Positions 27,949-41,059 of a DNA stretch of 64,000 nt are shown piece after piece. How positions within the stretch are numbered: the first letter of the stretch is position 1; each line of letters starts with the position of its first letter. Below the pieces are notes generated by a model. The model had not been told where the DNA came from, searched no databases, and saw nothing but the letters and a program-made list of their open reading frames with translations. The position numbers and the translations under genes are program-made. This DNA comes from Breviolum minutum Mf 1.05b.01 (Eukaryota; Sar; Dinophyceae; Suessiales; Symbiodiniaceae), in NCBI GenBank assembly GCA_000507305.1, contig DF239931.1, forward strand, positions 62,001 to 126,000. The letters are read 5' to 3'.

Positions 27949-28554
27949 TTACAGTTCGACGACCTGCGACGCACACAACCTAACTTCTTTGGAGTATCCA
28001 TGCTTCGTGGTGAGCTGTGAGTCGGAGCATCTCATGAAGTTCCGCATTGACTGAGTCCTGACCGGATACTTCAAAATTTCTAACACCTCACATGTCGAGG
28101 CATCCGGCTTCTGAGCCTTTGCCATATCCAATGCTGTTCGACCAAGGGAGGTCTTCTGTCCTGGATCGACTGATTCATTGAGAATCAATCGAAGTATCTT
28201 GTACAAACCAGAAGCAGCAGCCAAATGGATAGGATAGACCTCTTCGCCAGCCAGAGTGACTGACTCATCAACACTTTTCAAGTTGTGATGCTGAAGGAAC
28301 TTCTGCAAGTAATCCTCCCTTTGCCTTTGCTTATGGCTGCGCTGCAAAGATCTGCTTCGGACTCTTGCTGCGTCAGGCAGAGAAAGTGACTCACACAGAT
28401 CTTGCTTGGCAAGTCCTTCAAGGGATGGAGGGGCCACGGTTGAAAACAATCCCTTGAGGTCACCCAATTCCACCTCCACAGATTCTGATGACTGGCCATC
28501 TGCAAAGAGTAGTGGAGGTGGCATTGTAGCTGTCACTGCCAATCCGATGGTCAT
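27949..28554 (-). CDS. Ankyrin-repeat protein, 201-codon reading frame
   Basis: From ATG at 28554 to a stop at 27949, the longest non-repetitive frame with a recognisable domain here. After an N-terminal hydrophobic stretch (MTIGLAVTATMPPPLLFADG) and a Ser/Arg/Gln-rich middle (LQRSHKQRQREDYLQKFLQH), residues about 105-150 hold an ankyrin-type helix-turn-helix: YPIHLAAASGLYKILRLILN with LGRTALDMAKAQ after it. Ankyrin repeats mediate protein-protein contacts. The hydrophobic N terminus could be a signal sequence. The last ~25 codons may be intron, since the frame runs on past CEVLEILKY. Immediately upstream a poly-T tract and ACAG offer a splice acceptor, cis or trans. Confidence 0.6.
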   Translation of the reverse strand: MTIGLAVTATMPPPLLFADGQSSESVEVELGDLKGLFSTVAPPSLEGLAKQDLCESLSLPDAARVRSRSLQRSHKQRQREDYLQKFLQHHNLKSVDESVTLAGEEVYPIHLAAASGLYKILRLILNESVDPGQKTSLGRTALDMAKAQKPDASTCEVLEILKYPVRTQSMRNFMRCSDSQLTTKHGYSKEVRLCASQVVEL

Positions 28555-28624
28555 GAAGCCAAGCGCCTAAACCATCCTGTCAAAAAAAAAGATGCCTTGA
28601 GCCAAAAGACATGCAGAATCTAAG

Positions 28625-29150
28625 CTCCGGCGGCTGCTTCACATGGCAAAACACGGTCAACATCCCATCCAAATTGACCCTGTTCCCCTCCATGGCTAGT
28701 GCCTTTCTCAGAAAGATCAGGGTGAGCCGGGCATCTGTGCCCCCATCAATGTTGCTACTGATCGAAATGCCCAGGGCACCGCCTTCCCAAGTTGCCAAGC
28801 TGGATGATGGGAAATCGAATCAAAGCTCCTAGTTTTAGGGCATCCTGCAACTCATCTTAACGTCAAAAATATCTATCTAAACCATTTCGGGTGACACTTG
28901 AGCTCACTGCATACACCAGTACCCCTGCCTACACCCGTGATGACTAGGTAGCTCACAACAGATAATTGCTTTGCCATGCTCCACAGCTGGATGAACAAGC
29001 GGATCCAAATGAAAGCCAAACCCGCATTGACATAGTTCCTGGAAGTTTGGTAAGTTTCGGCCCATACAAAGGGGGAAAAACAGTGGCACTCATATGAATG
29101 TGTCGTTTTCAAATGTCTGGAAAGTGCTTTGGAGAATTCTAAAGTGGCAG
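28625..29150 (-). CDS. Partial exons: membrane segment and soluble segment
   Basis: About 28930-29045 reads NAGLAFIWIRLFIQLWSMAK then QLSVVSYLVITGVG, two closely spaced hydrophobic runs. About 28625-28790 reads WEGGALGISISSNIDGGTDA, RLTLIFLRKALAMEGNRVNL and DGMLTVFCHV. Both appear coding on the minus strand. Whether they join each other, or the ankyrin frame below, cannot be settled; a stop at 29360 closes the gene above. Confidence 0.4.
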
Positions 29151-29359
29151 CAACGGACAGGTAGGCCGATGTCCCATCTTTCATCAGCCATGGTGCGCAG
29201 AGGCAAAGGCCATGGCTGACCGACAGTAGATTTTGTTGTGATACAGCTGCTCTAACCTGGGCAGGTCAGATTGAGGTAAGGCAAGTGGCTTTCCAAATAA
29301 TACAGTAATTCTCAGGATATTCAGGGATAGTAGAATGCCCTGAAAGTCCTTCACCATCT

Positions 29360-31480
29360 TCATTCAAGCGACTGCTGGGAGATGGACATATCTTCTGCCA
29401 CAATCACAGGATGCAAAAAACTTCCAGATCGGAGGCGTGGTCGTCCCTTGGCTTCAGAGGTTTGACGACTGGGCGGATGGTTGATGTTCATCAGGTCATC
29501 GGAGTAGGAACGGATCCTTTTGTCCTGGCAAGACCGGGGTAGTGACAGCGGAGAGGCTGGAGGTTTAACATCTACCTTACCCAACTGACATAATGGTCAT
29601 ATTGACCAGGAAAAAAAAACAGAGATGCTCCTGTCAGGCATCCCCAAAACCCAGCAAAATCGGCAAAAGTGTTTGTCTCCCAGGCGCACCGCGTCTATGA
29701 TCTCGTTCTTCACCTGATCCACTTTCAGGCAGCCTCAGCAATGCAGGTAATCGCGTGCCATCCGAGCTTAGAACATTTTGCCCAGGTTGCCCAGGTTGCA
29801 TTTTCTGTCAATGCTGGGCTTCCAGGCTGGTAATGGCCAAGCGGTCTGCTGGCACGGTGATCATCAGGAAGAACAGGAGCATCAACACTGCAGCCTTGCT
29901 GGCCCATCCACAGGCAGCTTGGACTTCGCCACTGACCTCCCCTGAACCACGCCTCGACCTGAAATGGGAAGGCATATGGAAGCCCATTGGCTGTACTGGA
30001 CCCGGCCAGCAGCATGCCAATACCTGGCAAGCTAACTTTGGAGCTAGCACCAACTTACCAATGAAGCTTCTCTTGTTTTAAATCACTTTTTTGTCTACAA
30101 TTCTATGATGCAGCAATGCAGTATATCATCGAATGCCTATTCTAGGCAGTATACAACTGCGTTTCTTTCGTTTTAAAACACGGCAACATCTTCTCTTTGA
30201 AACGACTCTTTACACTTAGCTGTCGCCTCCAAATCCAACAGGTCGCCTCCGTCCATCCTATCTCCCCCCAGCTGCTGGGTGACCCCAGCCATTGCCAACA
30301 CCAGCCGCCACACAACCGGAGAGGTTGATCCACAATGGCAGCTTCTCGTCATCGGCCCAACGGGCCACCCACAACGGAGCCCAGACCTTGAAAAAATACT
30401 CAACATTGCCGGAGTTCGGACCCTGAAGATTTAAAGTTTAAAGCCTATGATTTGATAGTTTCTTGGTGAATCTTAATCTTATAAGATAAGACAACTAGGC
30501 TTATATATATCATGCAATATGTTTTTGTGTAGCATTGAAAGACGGGCCTTGTGGACGAGAGGGAGAGAGTGCGCTGACATTGGTTGGCATATGTTCTGAC
30601 TGGTATATCGTGCATCGATATTGCGCCCAAAAGATATTATTTCAATTGTATGAAAAATAATGTTAACGTTTCTGCGAAAGCCGAGAGACGGTACATAGCA
30701 CATGCTTTTATCACAAGTCGAAATCAGATATGGTATCTCAAAGGGGATAGAAGGTGCAATTTGTCGAGCAATGTCCAGCTTTGTGTCATGTGGTGCCTGG
30801 GCATTCTACACACATACCCTCCAATCGAACCCTAAAATTGCTCCCAGGGACCCACTGCAAGCCCTCTGTAAATCCGATGAGCATCTTGGTGGTGTACATC
30901 AAGTATCCTGGCACCCCAGTTTCCGTAGCATCAAGCAGAGTCCAATGCGTGGTAGGGACTCTTAAAGCTATGGAGAAAGTGGATGCAATGAGACGTACCA
31001 CAAAACAGGGCCCCAAGGCAAGGCCAAGAAACCGTTCTGGGTGATGGCGAAAACAGCGCAGGACACAGCATTTACAAGGAGACCTGCATCATGACATCAA
31101 AGCCAGGAGGGATGACTGGCTGCAGGTCCAGGCTGCATTCTTTAGACCACTACGGAGACCTACTGAAAATCATGCACCCGGACACCAGATGCAAAACCAT
31201 CCAAAACCAAAACTCAAGCTCAAAAGTTAAGACAATGAAACAATCAGCACCCGAACTGGCAAAGAGTATGCCCACATTGTCTTCCATCAAGAGTATGCAG
31301 TATGAACATGTATGAACCAAACACTGCGAAGCTTACTCACCTGCAGAGAGCAGAACCTTTGAAGGAACATGCTGAAGGATGTAGCCCCAGATGCCAGCAG
31401 ACATAGTGATTCCAATCCTGGGGCGGAAGCACAAGTGGATCTTGGGCTTTTTGTTGTTGGCGACTCAAACTGAAAGTTTC
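29360..31480 (-). CDS. Probable multi-pass transporter, possibly MFS-type, 3' part
   Basis: Successive minus-strand exons encode hydrophobic segments: about 31350-31430 (IGITMSAGIWGYILQHVPSK), about 30985-31115 (VIPPGFDVMMQ, then VSCAVFAITQNGFLALPWGP), about 30850-30950 (VPGYLMYTTKMLIGFTEGLQ), about 30260-30400 (FKVWAPLWVARWADDEKLPL then WINLSGCVAAGVG) and about 29840-29930 (ASKAAVLMLLFFLMITVPAD). A hydrophilic Ser/Arg-rich tail (SYSDDLMNINHPPSRQTSEA ... SISQQSLE) ends at a stop at 29360. The WAPLWV/LPLWINLSG pattern recalls the fourth and fifth helices of some alveolate major facilitator proteins, but this is a memory-based impression. Substrate unknown. Confidence 0.45.
30430..30780. other. 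AT-rich intronic-looking stretch
   Basis: Lies between the exons at 30.26-30.40 kb and 30.85-30.95 kb of the putative transporter. AT-rich, no open frame with coding character; most likely an intron. Confidence 0.4.
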
Positions 31481-31499
31481 CCAGACTCTCCCTAAACAT

Positions 31500-32420
31500 A
31501 CATACTATCATAGATACAATAACTTGCTGCCAACCTGCTCAACCACAGAAAGACTGCCTTCCTTTTTTTTAACATCTTGCAGCATCCTCCAGGCTTCCCC
31601 ACTTATCCATTGCACCCAGCAAGCCAATACCCGTGGGGCTCCAACCGCCCACCTGCACAGCGGCAAGTCATCAAACATCCAAATGAAGCGACCAACGACC
31701 AACGACCAACGGCAGGGGCGCTCCTTCTGAATGGTATCGACGGTTGCAGCTGTAGCCCCACCATTGTAGGCCATAAACATTGGCACACCTCAGGGCTCCG
31801 ATGTGTATTTTTGCGGCAAGACAGTCAGTCAGAGTTGCAGCTTCTGCAGGAGAGATCTATGGATTTCCCCAATCAAGAGCTTGGCAAATATCGAGGGCAT
31901 CAGCTTGGCGTTTCAAGGCGGGACACCCATGCAGAAGAACCAAAAAATGGTCTCTTTGCTGAAGCACTCCATGGCGAAATGCGGAAATGTGGCAGTGGCA
32001 CGAGAGTTTTGCCAAAGATCACCTTTTTGATCCTTTTTGCAGAGTAAACATGCTATTGCGCAGCTTATCCAGGAGTGTTTTGGTACATTTTGTGTGCATG
32101 ACTTCTCAGTTCGAGCAATCAGTCTTGAAGATTCTATCCAATTGACCCATCAGTAACAGTTTCGGGCCAGCATGCTTGGCTGTACCATACAGGGATTCCT
32201 TGATTCTTGAATTGAGCCCAGTGCCTTCGGAAAACTCCTAGCATCACAAACGTGGTAGCAAAAGGGTTCAACTGGAAATGATAATGATGCATAACAAAAT
32301 TAATCATCCAAAAGGTTGAATACCCTACAGTTACTGAGGGTACTTTGTGACCCTTTTCCTCCCCCAATCCAAACTTTGGCAGTTCCAGAAGCACCTTATA
32401 GACCAATGCCACCAGGAACA
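31500..32420 (-). CDS. Possible further exons upstream of the transporter
   Basis: Candidate minus-strand exons: about 31735-31775 (FMAYNGGATAATVDTIQ), about 31945-32005 (FAMECFSKETIFWFFCMG), about 32190-32270 (NPFATTFVMLGVFRRHWAQF) and about 32345-32400 (ALVYKVLLELPKFGLGEEKG). They are individually short, with hydrophobic character in two cases, and would extend the transporter gene towards its 5' end. A 156-codon plus-strand frame over the same region has poorer amino-acid character. Low confidence in joins and limits. Confidence 0.3.
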
Positions 32421-32739
32421 GACCTCAGACATTTTGGGCCGAAACCCTTCTTCGAGAAGTGTCCGACTGTCCGGTGTTTGTAAAATACGTTTTTGTGAGA
32501 ATGACTTTGGTACAACAAAACACCCGGAAGACTGATAATACTTGACTTATCTTCTAATGGTTGAGTTTATTCAGAAATATCCAGCTGAGAGCAGGAGGAT
32601 TAACAACTTTCATTTCTGATGTCTCCTTGGTCTCTTTGCATCCTGCAGCTTGCTCTCATCTTTTTCCTTCCCGCTTGGCCGCTCTGTTCATCCACTCTTC
32701 TTCTGGGCCCTGGGGAGAGTGCACCTCTCAATGTGTGGC

Positions 32740-34146
<1,407 letters not shown>

Positions 34147-34497
34147 GGCTAAAAACCCTCCCGTGGCCCCAGGGTGCAGGTCCTCTTGAGCCAAGTAAGT
34201 TCCCTGAAGCCCAAAAAATTGAAACCCCGAACTTCCACCCGACACAAAAATGCAGGTGTGGAAGGGACCAGATTACTCTACTCCGAGTGAAGTGTTTGTC
34301 CTCGTATTCGAGAGGCTTTGGCATGTTTTAACGTATCTTGTTAGTTGCACAGGAAATCTGTGCCTATTCCGGCTTGAGGACCCCCGCCAGTCCCCAACAT
34401 CTTCTTTGGCAGAGTGAGCCATTCGTCACTCCAGGGCTTCCATGGAGAGGTGGACACACAAATTCGATTGAGTTTGTGTCACAGAGTGAGTGTTGCA

Positions 34498-34641
34498 TCA
34501 GCTCTCTGCTTCTGCGGTATCGCTAAGAGTGTTCATGCTTCCCTTCAGTCTTGCACCAAGAAAAACCCTTGCGCTGACATCCAAGCTTGAGTATCCTATC
34601 ATTTCTTCCGGCGCCTTTCCTTTTGGAAAGACACCTTTTAC
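34498..34641 (-). CDS. Probable 3'-terminal exon of the gene upstream of ubiquitin-L40
   Basis: After a CCAG|GT acceptor at 34641 the minus frame reads VKGVFPKGKAPEEMIGYSSL, DVSARVFLGARLKGSMNTLS and ends DTAEAES at a TGA at 34498-34500. Coding character is good and the distance to the ubiquitin-L40 start is 350 bp, so this is probably the last exon of a neighbouring minus-strand gene. No family recognised. Other exons may lie at about 35945-36010 (reading AAVQNKMMRRYLLGVLLQGG). Confidence 0.45.
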   Translation of the reverse strand, partial: VKGVFPKGKAPEEMIGYSSLDVSARVFLGARLKGSMNTLSDTAEAES

Positions 34642-35039
34642 CTGGCCAAACAGCTGCAGAGCAGTATGCAATCAGTCCAAGCATAAAACTGTGAAACGCT
34701 GCACGGCATGCGTGAGCAGCTGATTGCTCTCAACCCAAAGCAATAAGATGGTGTGCAGTTTAAGTTTATGTAACCTATATTGATCTACTCGGTGAATATT
34801 AGTCAAATTGGATCATTTCCCCAGGTAGGGGTGAAAATTAAAAGACTATTTGAGTTGCCACCACCCAGTAATGTAGGTATCTTGAAAATCAATGATTATC
34901 CTTCTTCAACCTCACAAGGTCCTTACATCTCCTGGCTGGGACATCGCACGTGGCCCACCTGGCCTGTGAGGTAAGGTACCACCTCACTTTTAGAGCTTTA
35001 GTGGTCGACTAGTGGTCTTGTAACTCCAAAGATGAGGAT

Positions 35040-35490
35040 TGGAGACTCTCTCGGGGAATTCCCTCGCAAACTTACGGAAGCAGCGATTCTCAAATATATG
35101 TGTTGCCACTCACCTCCAGAAATCTTCAAATTCACAAAGCTGTGCCTGGAGAGTGAACAATCCCACATCAAACTTGAAATGTTTCATCACTAACTTGCCC
35201 AAGGAGTCCTGTTTAACATCTGTTGAACAAGTTAATAATCACAGATTGGATTCTGTCCCTTCTCCAGTCTTAGACGCCTCCAAACAACCTTATTGGAACC
35301 AAAAAACCCACTGCACAGAGTTGGGTTTCTGCGCCTGTTCCGCCGGCCCAGCACTCGGCTGGTGCCGTACATCATCGCGGAATGGCTGGGACATCAGCGC
35401 CAGGAACTACGTGCCGAGGTTAGCAAGGAGTTCAAGGGTGGAGTTCGGCTACCAGCAACCATGCTGCACAATGTGGAAACAGATGGTTCA
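35040..35490 (+). CDS. Plus-strand exon(s), unidentified
   Basis: About 35330-35480 reads FLRLFRRPSTRLVPYIIAEW, LGHQRQELRAEVSKEFKGGV and RLPATMLHNVETDG, with GC-rich third codon positions (CTG, CGC, GTG, AAG) that argue strongly for real coding on the plus strand. An upstream plus frame at about 35040-35190 (LGEFPRKLTEAAILKYMCCH then SPPEIFKFTKLCLE) may be a preceding exon. This would be one of few plus-strand genes in the window. No family recognised. Confidence 0.4.
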
Positions 35491-35499
35491 ACCAAAAAA

Positions 35500-38090
35500 A
35501 ACTCTTATGAATTGGTGCCTTTGCTCCCTTAAGCAACAAATGTGTAAATCCTTGCCCATTTTATGCTAGAGTAGGAGGACTTGAGAAATTCTTGAAATCT
35601 GTAAACTCAGGTTATCTTGATGACACAGCACCTTGTATTTTAAAGCACTTCGGATCATGGACACTAGCTATTTCAAGCGTTCCTACTTGGATGTGTATAA
35701 GGTGGCATGAAGAGATCTCAATTCAAGATGATTCCATGGCTGCCATGGCATTCCTTGGCAACCGGAGATACGGATCGAGCCAAAATGTGTCGGGAAATTG
35801 GAATAGCTTGCCAAAGGATGGTCCATCAACATGCATTGCACTGTCGGAGTATCTAAAAACCTCATGTTTGCATGCTTTTGCTGTAAAAGAACGCACATTC
35901 AGAACTCAGAACCACAAAGGGAGTGAACTAGGCCCACCTTGCAACAAAACCCCCAACAAGTACCTCCGCATCATCTTGTTCTGCACGGCTGCCAGGTGAT
36001 TACAACACAGGGTGGGCATTGTACAAGGTGACCCATCTGTGGGTGTATCCAAATCTTCGACCAATAACATGTTCGGATTCCAGCATCCAACATGTTATTT
36101 TCATGGTGTTTCATGGTGCTCACAATCCCTGAGGAAAGTTGTCAGGTGTCAAACTTTGACACACCCACCAAACAACAGAAAAATGCCTCAGCTGGACCCA
36201 CTCAGTGGATCTGACCGAGCTGGAAGAAAAACAAAGCGATGAGGGTGGCTTCCTATCTTCAGACACTCAAATGATGGTAGCTCATTGGGGGGAAAGGGTT
36301 CCAAGGAAGCCAAAAGCAACTTGACTTACACAAGAATCCGTGGTACAGCAATTGTTCGCCTGAAATGTCAGGGCAAAAATTGCAAAAAGAAATCCTCAAC
36401 TCAGAGACTCGGGGTTTTTCGCCAATGCGCGTTCCTCACTGTGCTTTCTGTCCTTCGCGTCGGAGCGCTTCCTGACACGGATGGTTTCCCGGTAAATTTT
36501 GGGGGTTGCCCATTTTTATCCATTTTCCCATGAGTTGTTCCTTCTGCTATGTTTGTTTAGATCTGCAAACGGCAAAGCTCCAAGGATCATTACGTGGGAA
36601 CATTTTGTTGAACTTCATGGTGAAACACTAATCTGCCGTGTGATCGGATGATGGGGGCTTTCACCTGAGATAGCTTCCCTGCCGGGAGTCCTCCGCATAG
36701 GGTTTCCAATAGGCCGCACTCGAGATGTAGACACCAAAGGCTAGTGCTGTACTTCGAAGAGTGGTCTGGGCAAGGGGCGTTTTTGGAGAACCAACTGCAT
36801 GTGATACATTGTGATATGATTCGAAAAGAAATCTTGCACCAGCATGTGTGAAAAGCATCCCATATTGGATGAAAGCAACCAAGGTTTCATTGAACGCTGC
36901 GTAAAGTGGATATCAATAGGATCTCTTCCAACACCGTTTCAGGCTGGTCCAAGGCACTGAACAACGACAAGCCAGGTAATAACCTTCAGGAAGCGAAAGC
37001 ACTGGGTCCTGCCGGGTGAAAAAATCCCAGAAGTTTTGTTGGAATCTGACAAAAATCCTCTGAAAACTAAGCAGGGGGGGGATAGTGGTGTCGAAGTATC
37101 AAAACCATGGGATTTATGAACGTACTGCTGGCCTTTGCAAAATTTCAGCGAGTCTTGCAATGCTGAAACTATCTGAAATGGATCAATGAGAGACCTTCCA
37201 CCCCATTGTTCATGATGCCAAATGGCCAAAGGGGCTGCTACACCTGTCACCTCGCTAGACCATAACAACACCAAGATGATGTACGGACGAACAGCTACAG
37301 TACAACAGCAATTATAATACATTTCGAACTTGACATTGGACCTTAGTGATAGCAATGCCAGCACAACAGCAGGATGCATTGGTATGGCATTCAGCCCTGT
37401 TTTCATCACTGCGCCTTATGGCTTGACACCACATGTGAAGAGTTGTCTGGGTGTGTAGATTCGAAGCCTACATGCACCCTCACACGCAGGACTCCACTTG
37501 TGGGGCTATGCTCGGGCTCTGAGGGATTCATTAGCAAATCTTGCATTATTAAAACCTGAACCATATCACAACGACAATTGCATCAGAGCCACAACTGTGA
37601 AACAGAAGGCTTTCAACAGTCCAGTCCGTGTTGAACGGATTGCTGACCCATCTAGCCCTAAGGGCTTGGAATGCTATTTCGCAGGAGCCTCTGTGGCAAA
37701 CTTCCTGAAGAAAATCCTCATCATTCATCAATCAAATAATCAGCATCCATCTCCAGGAAGTGCTAACAGATGTTACTTTGGCATGTTTTCTCTAACTTGA
37801 AGTCTCCTGATACGAAGGACTCTCATCGTCCACATGTTTGTGGCTCAGCAGGGGAGAACCTACAAGGTCTCTTTGCACGACTCGTTCAGGACTGGCAAAT
37901 CTGGTGGCCCTTTTGGGACCTGAGAGACTTGGAACCCTTCTCCGTCGTTGTGTAGAAGGTATGTCAGTATCCGCATGTTTTACCACATTCAATATAACAG
38001 GTACGTGTTACTTTTATCCCCCTGTGCATTAAACAGAGGAGTTGTGCATAACTTGTTTGTAGCAAAAACCTATCTTATTTCAGCACGCAC
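35500..38090. other. Stretch with weak coding signals only
   Basis: Possible minus-strand hydrophobic exons at about 36840-36900 (AFNETLVAFIQYGMLFTHAG) and 37270-37400, and possible plus-strand exons near 36290-36450 and 37580-37720. Frames conflict between strands and none gives a recognisable domain, so I make no gene call. Confidence 0.3.
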
Positions 38091-38098
38091 GGCAGAAT

Positions 38099-38475
38099 TG
38101 CTACAAAAAGACCATTCGATTGCTACAAAATGGGGATTCATGGCCAAAGAAAAAAAATACTACAAAATGAAGATTGTGTTTTTTATGATGGATTTTGGAT
38201 AGGAAAAAACACTTGCTACAAAATGTAGATTGCAAAAATCTGATGGATGTCCAAGTCTGATTTCAAAAAATGTTGCTTAACTCAGCCGCTGTGAACACCT
38301 TTTTGTAGTAAGCATCAGCTCGGTATCATTTTTAGTGCTCGATTTGCAACCCATTTTTATTTTGTTAAAAACCTTGTGGGGAAGATTGCAAAATGGGACT
38401 ACATCCAAAACAAATACTACAAACGCAGGCTGAAACAACTTATAAACACATGAACCTAAGTTCCCTACAAAATGC
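38099..38475 (+). repeat. Left cluster of a GCTACAAAATG-like motif
   Basis: The core CTACAAAATG or one-base variants occurs at about 38101 (CTACAAAAAG), 38123, 38160, 38215, 38415 (CTACAAACGC, weak) and 38465, all in the same orientation, with AT-rich spacers; several are followed by GAAGATTG or TAGATTG. A second cluster lies right of the tandem array. Confidence 0.65.
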
Positions 38476-38669
38476 TGTCCACCTCATCACAAAACAATGT
38501 GCAATAGATACAAAACGACGGTCCCAGAAAAATCTGCAACCCGCAAAAATTTTGTCCCCTTGTCATTGGAAGAAAAATGGTTCGATATGACTCATGAAGA
38601 CATTACAAGGATCACCTCATGAAGATCCATGGTGGTCTGAACTACATGTTTGTTGTGGAACTAGCCCCA

Positions 38670-40753
38670 AAACAAACAAAAATCGCATCAGGTTGGCTTT
38701 TGTGCAACGGAGGGTGGAAAGCAAATAGACAATACATTGTGAGAGCTTGAGAGGAAGAAACATAGCTGATTGCGAATCTGAATCTGAAAAAATGTCGCTA
38801 ATAATGTTCAATGACATGATGAAATCTTTTTGGGACCTGTGGCGGCAATGTGGCACTTGATGTTGGAAAAAGATGTTGCATATGTTGGGGCTTAAAAGAT
38901 TAAAAAGGTTGTAAGGACTTTTGGGTTCCTACGTGTCAAGTCAACATGGATGGACCTTAAATTGAAGGTCCACAATCCTAGGCATTTCCCAGGGTACATG
39001 AAGGGGAACATGAAGGAAATTCATTTTGTAGCGAAGATGGTTGTGAATGCCATATCGTAGGCGTTTCAGCCTCGACCCTTTCAAGACGACCAAAATGGTG
39101 AAAATTCGGCATTTCCAAAGAAAGAGCTTGAATAGAAACAAGCATTGAATTGTACTGAGTTTTTGTGAAATTTTGTTGGGACTAGTTTCTTTGTTTCACT
39201 TTGCGTTGGTTGCCATTTCGTGGTGACACTGGACCCAAAACAAAGAACAGTTGCATCATATTGGCTTTTGCGCAACGGAGGGCGGAAAGCAAATCGACAA
39301 TACATTGTGAGAGCTTCAGAGGAAGAAACATAGCTGATTGCGAATCTGAATCTGAAAAGATGTCGCTAATAATGCTCAATGACATGATGAAATCATTTTG
39401 GGACCTGTGGCAACGTGGCACTTGATGTTGGAAAAAGATGTTGCATATGTTGGGGCTTAAAAGATTTAAAAAGTTGTAAGGACTTTTGCGGAAAGATTTG
39501 TCTTTTTTGGGCTTTTGGGTTCCTACGTGTCCAAATCAACATGGATGGACCTTAAATTGTAGGTCCACAATCCTAGGCATTTCCCAGGGTACATGAAGGG
39601 GAACATGAAGGAAATTCATTTTGTAGCGAAGATGGTTGTGAATGCCATATCGTAGGCGTTTCAGCCTCGACCCTTTCAAGGCGACCAAAATGGTGAAAAT
39701 TCGGCATTTTCAAAGAAAGAGCTTGAATAGAAACAAGCATTGAATTGTACTGAGTTTTTGTGAAATTTCGTTGGGATTAGTTTTTTTGTTGCACTTTGCG
39801 TTGGTTGCCATTTTATGGTGACACTGGACCCAAAACAAAGAACAGTTGCATCATATTGGCTTTTGCGCAACGGAGGGTGGAAAGCAAATCGACAATACAT
39901 TGTGAGAGCTTGAGAGGAAGAAACATAGCTGATTGCGAATCTGAATCTGAAAAAATGTCGCTAATAATGTTCAATGACATGATGAAATCTTTTTGGGACC
40001 TGTGGCAATGTGGCACTTGATGTTGGAAAAAGATGTTGCATATGTTGGGGCTTAAAAGATTTAAAAAGTTGTATGGACTTTTGCGGAAGGACTTGTCTTT
40101 TTTGGGCTTTTGGGTTCCCACGTGTCCAAATCAACATGGACGGACCTTAAATTGTAGGTCCACAATCCTAGACATTTCCCAGGGTACATGAAGGGGAACA
40201 TGAAGGAAATTCATGTTGTAGCGAAGATGGTTGTGAATGCCATATCGTAGGCGTTTCAGCCTCGACCCTTTCAAGACGACCAAAATGGTGAAATTCGGCA
40301 TTTTCAAAGAAAGAGCTTGAATAGAAACAAGCATTGAATTGTACTGAGTTTTTGTGAAATTTCGTTGGGATTAGTTTCTTTGTTTCACTTTGAGTTGGTT
40401 GCCATTTTATGGTGACACTGGACCCAAAACAAAGAACAGTTGCATCATATTGGCTTTTGCGCAACGGAGGGTGGAAAGCAAATTGACAATACATTGTGAG
40501 GGATCGAGAGGAAGAAGCATAGCTGATTGCGAATCTAAAAAGATGTCGCTAATAATTTTCGATGACATGATGAAATCTTTTTGGGACCTGTGGCAATGTG
40601 GCACTTGATGTTGGAAAAAGATGTTGCATATGTTGGGGCTTAAAAGATTTAAAAAGTTGTAAGGACTTTTGCGGAAGGACTTGTCTTTTTTGGGCTTTTG
40701 GGTTCCTACGTGTCCAAATCAACATGGACGGACCTCAAAGTGTAGGTCCACAG
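38670..40753. repeat. Tandem repeat array, unit about 595 bp, about 3.5 copies
   Basis: The landmark TGTTGGAAAAAGATG occurs at 38861, 39426, 40021 and 40609, giving steps of 565, 595 and 588 bp; the first step is shortened by a deletion of about 30 bp and the last by small deletions. Copies differ by a few percent. Each copy holds a 74-codon plus-strand frame (GDTGPKTKNSCIILAFAQRR...) and an antisense frame; differences between copies change residues freely, so neither looks selected. The array ends abruptly at about 40753. Confidence 0.95.
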
Positions 40754-40853
40754 TCGCCGCTTCTGCTCCCACCAAAATGGATACATCTACCAGTTCCAAC
40801 GTCAACCTCCCTAAAACTTTCTACATCTGAACTGACGAATTCCTGATCATTTA

Positions 40854-41056
40854 TGTACTACAAAATGGACTTCATATCTTTCATAGACTCTTGGAACATT
40901 TCCTCCCCTGAATCATCATTTGCTACAAAATGATTATTGTTTTTTTTTTCGGATCAAGTTTTTGGCGCTACAAAATGAAGATTGGTTTTTATCATCCAAA
41001 AATCAATCAAAAAAACACCTGCTACAAAATGACAAACCGGGTGTTTGCAACAAAAT
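40854..41056 (+). repeat. Right cluster of the GCTACAAAATG-like motif
   Basis: Copies at about 40857, 40923, 40970, 41023 and 41047 (CAACAAAATG), in the same orientation as the left cluster, with AT-rich spacers. The tandem unit between the clusters carries the reverse complement (CATTTTGTAGC) in most copies. Confidence 0.65.
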
Positions 41057-41059
41057 GCA

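Noticed and set aside
31577-32047. 156-codon plus-strand frame
   Set aside because: No domain, Pro/Gln/His-rich composition, and overlaps better minus-strand hydrophobic exon candidates.
39201-40608. Repeated 72-74-codon frames as a tandem gene family
   Set aside because: Copies differ by unconstrained residue changes and both strands are open; a satellite is the simpler reading.
38670-40753. CRISPR array
   Set aside because: The units are 565-595 bp and contiguous, with no short repeats separated by unique spacers; the genome is eukaryotic.
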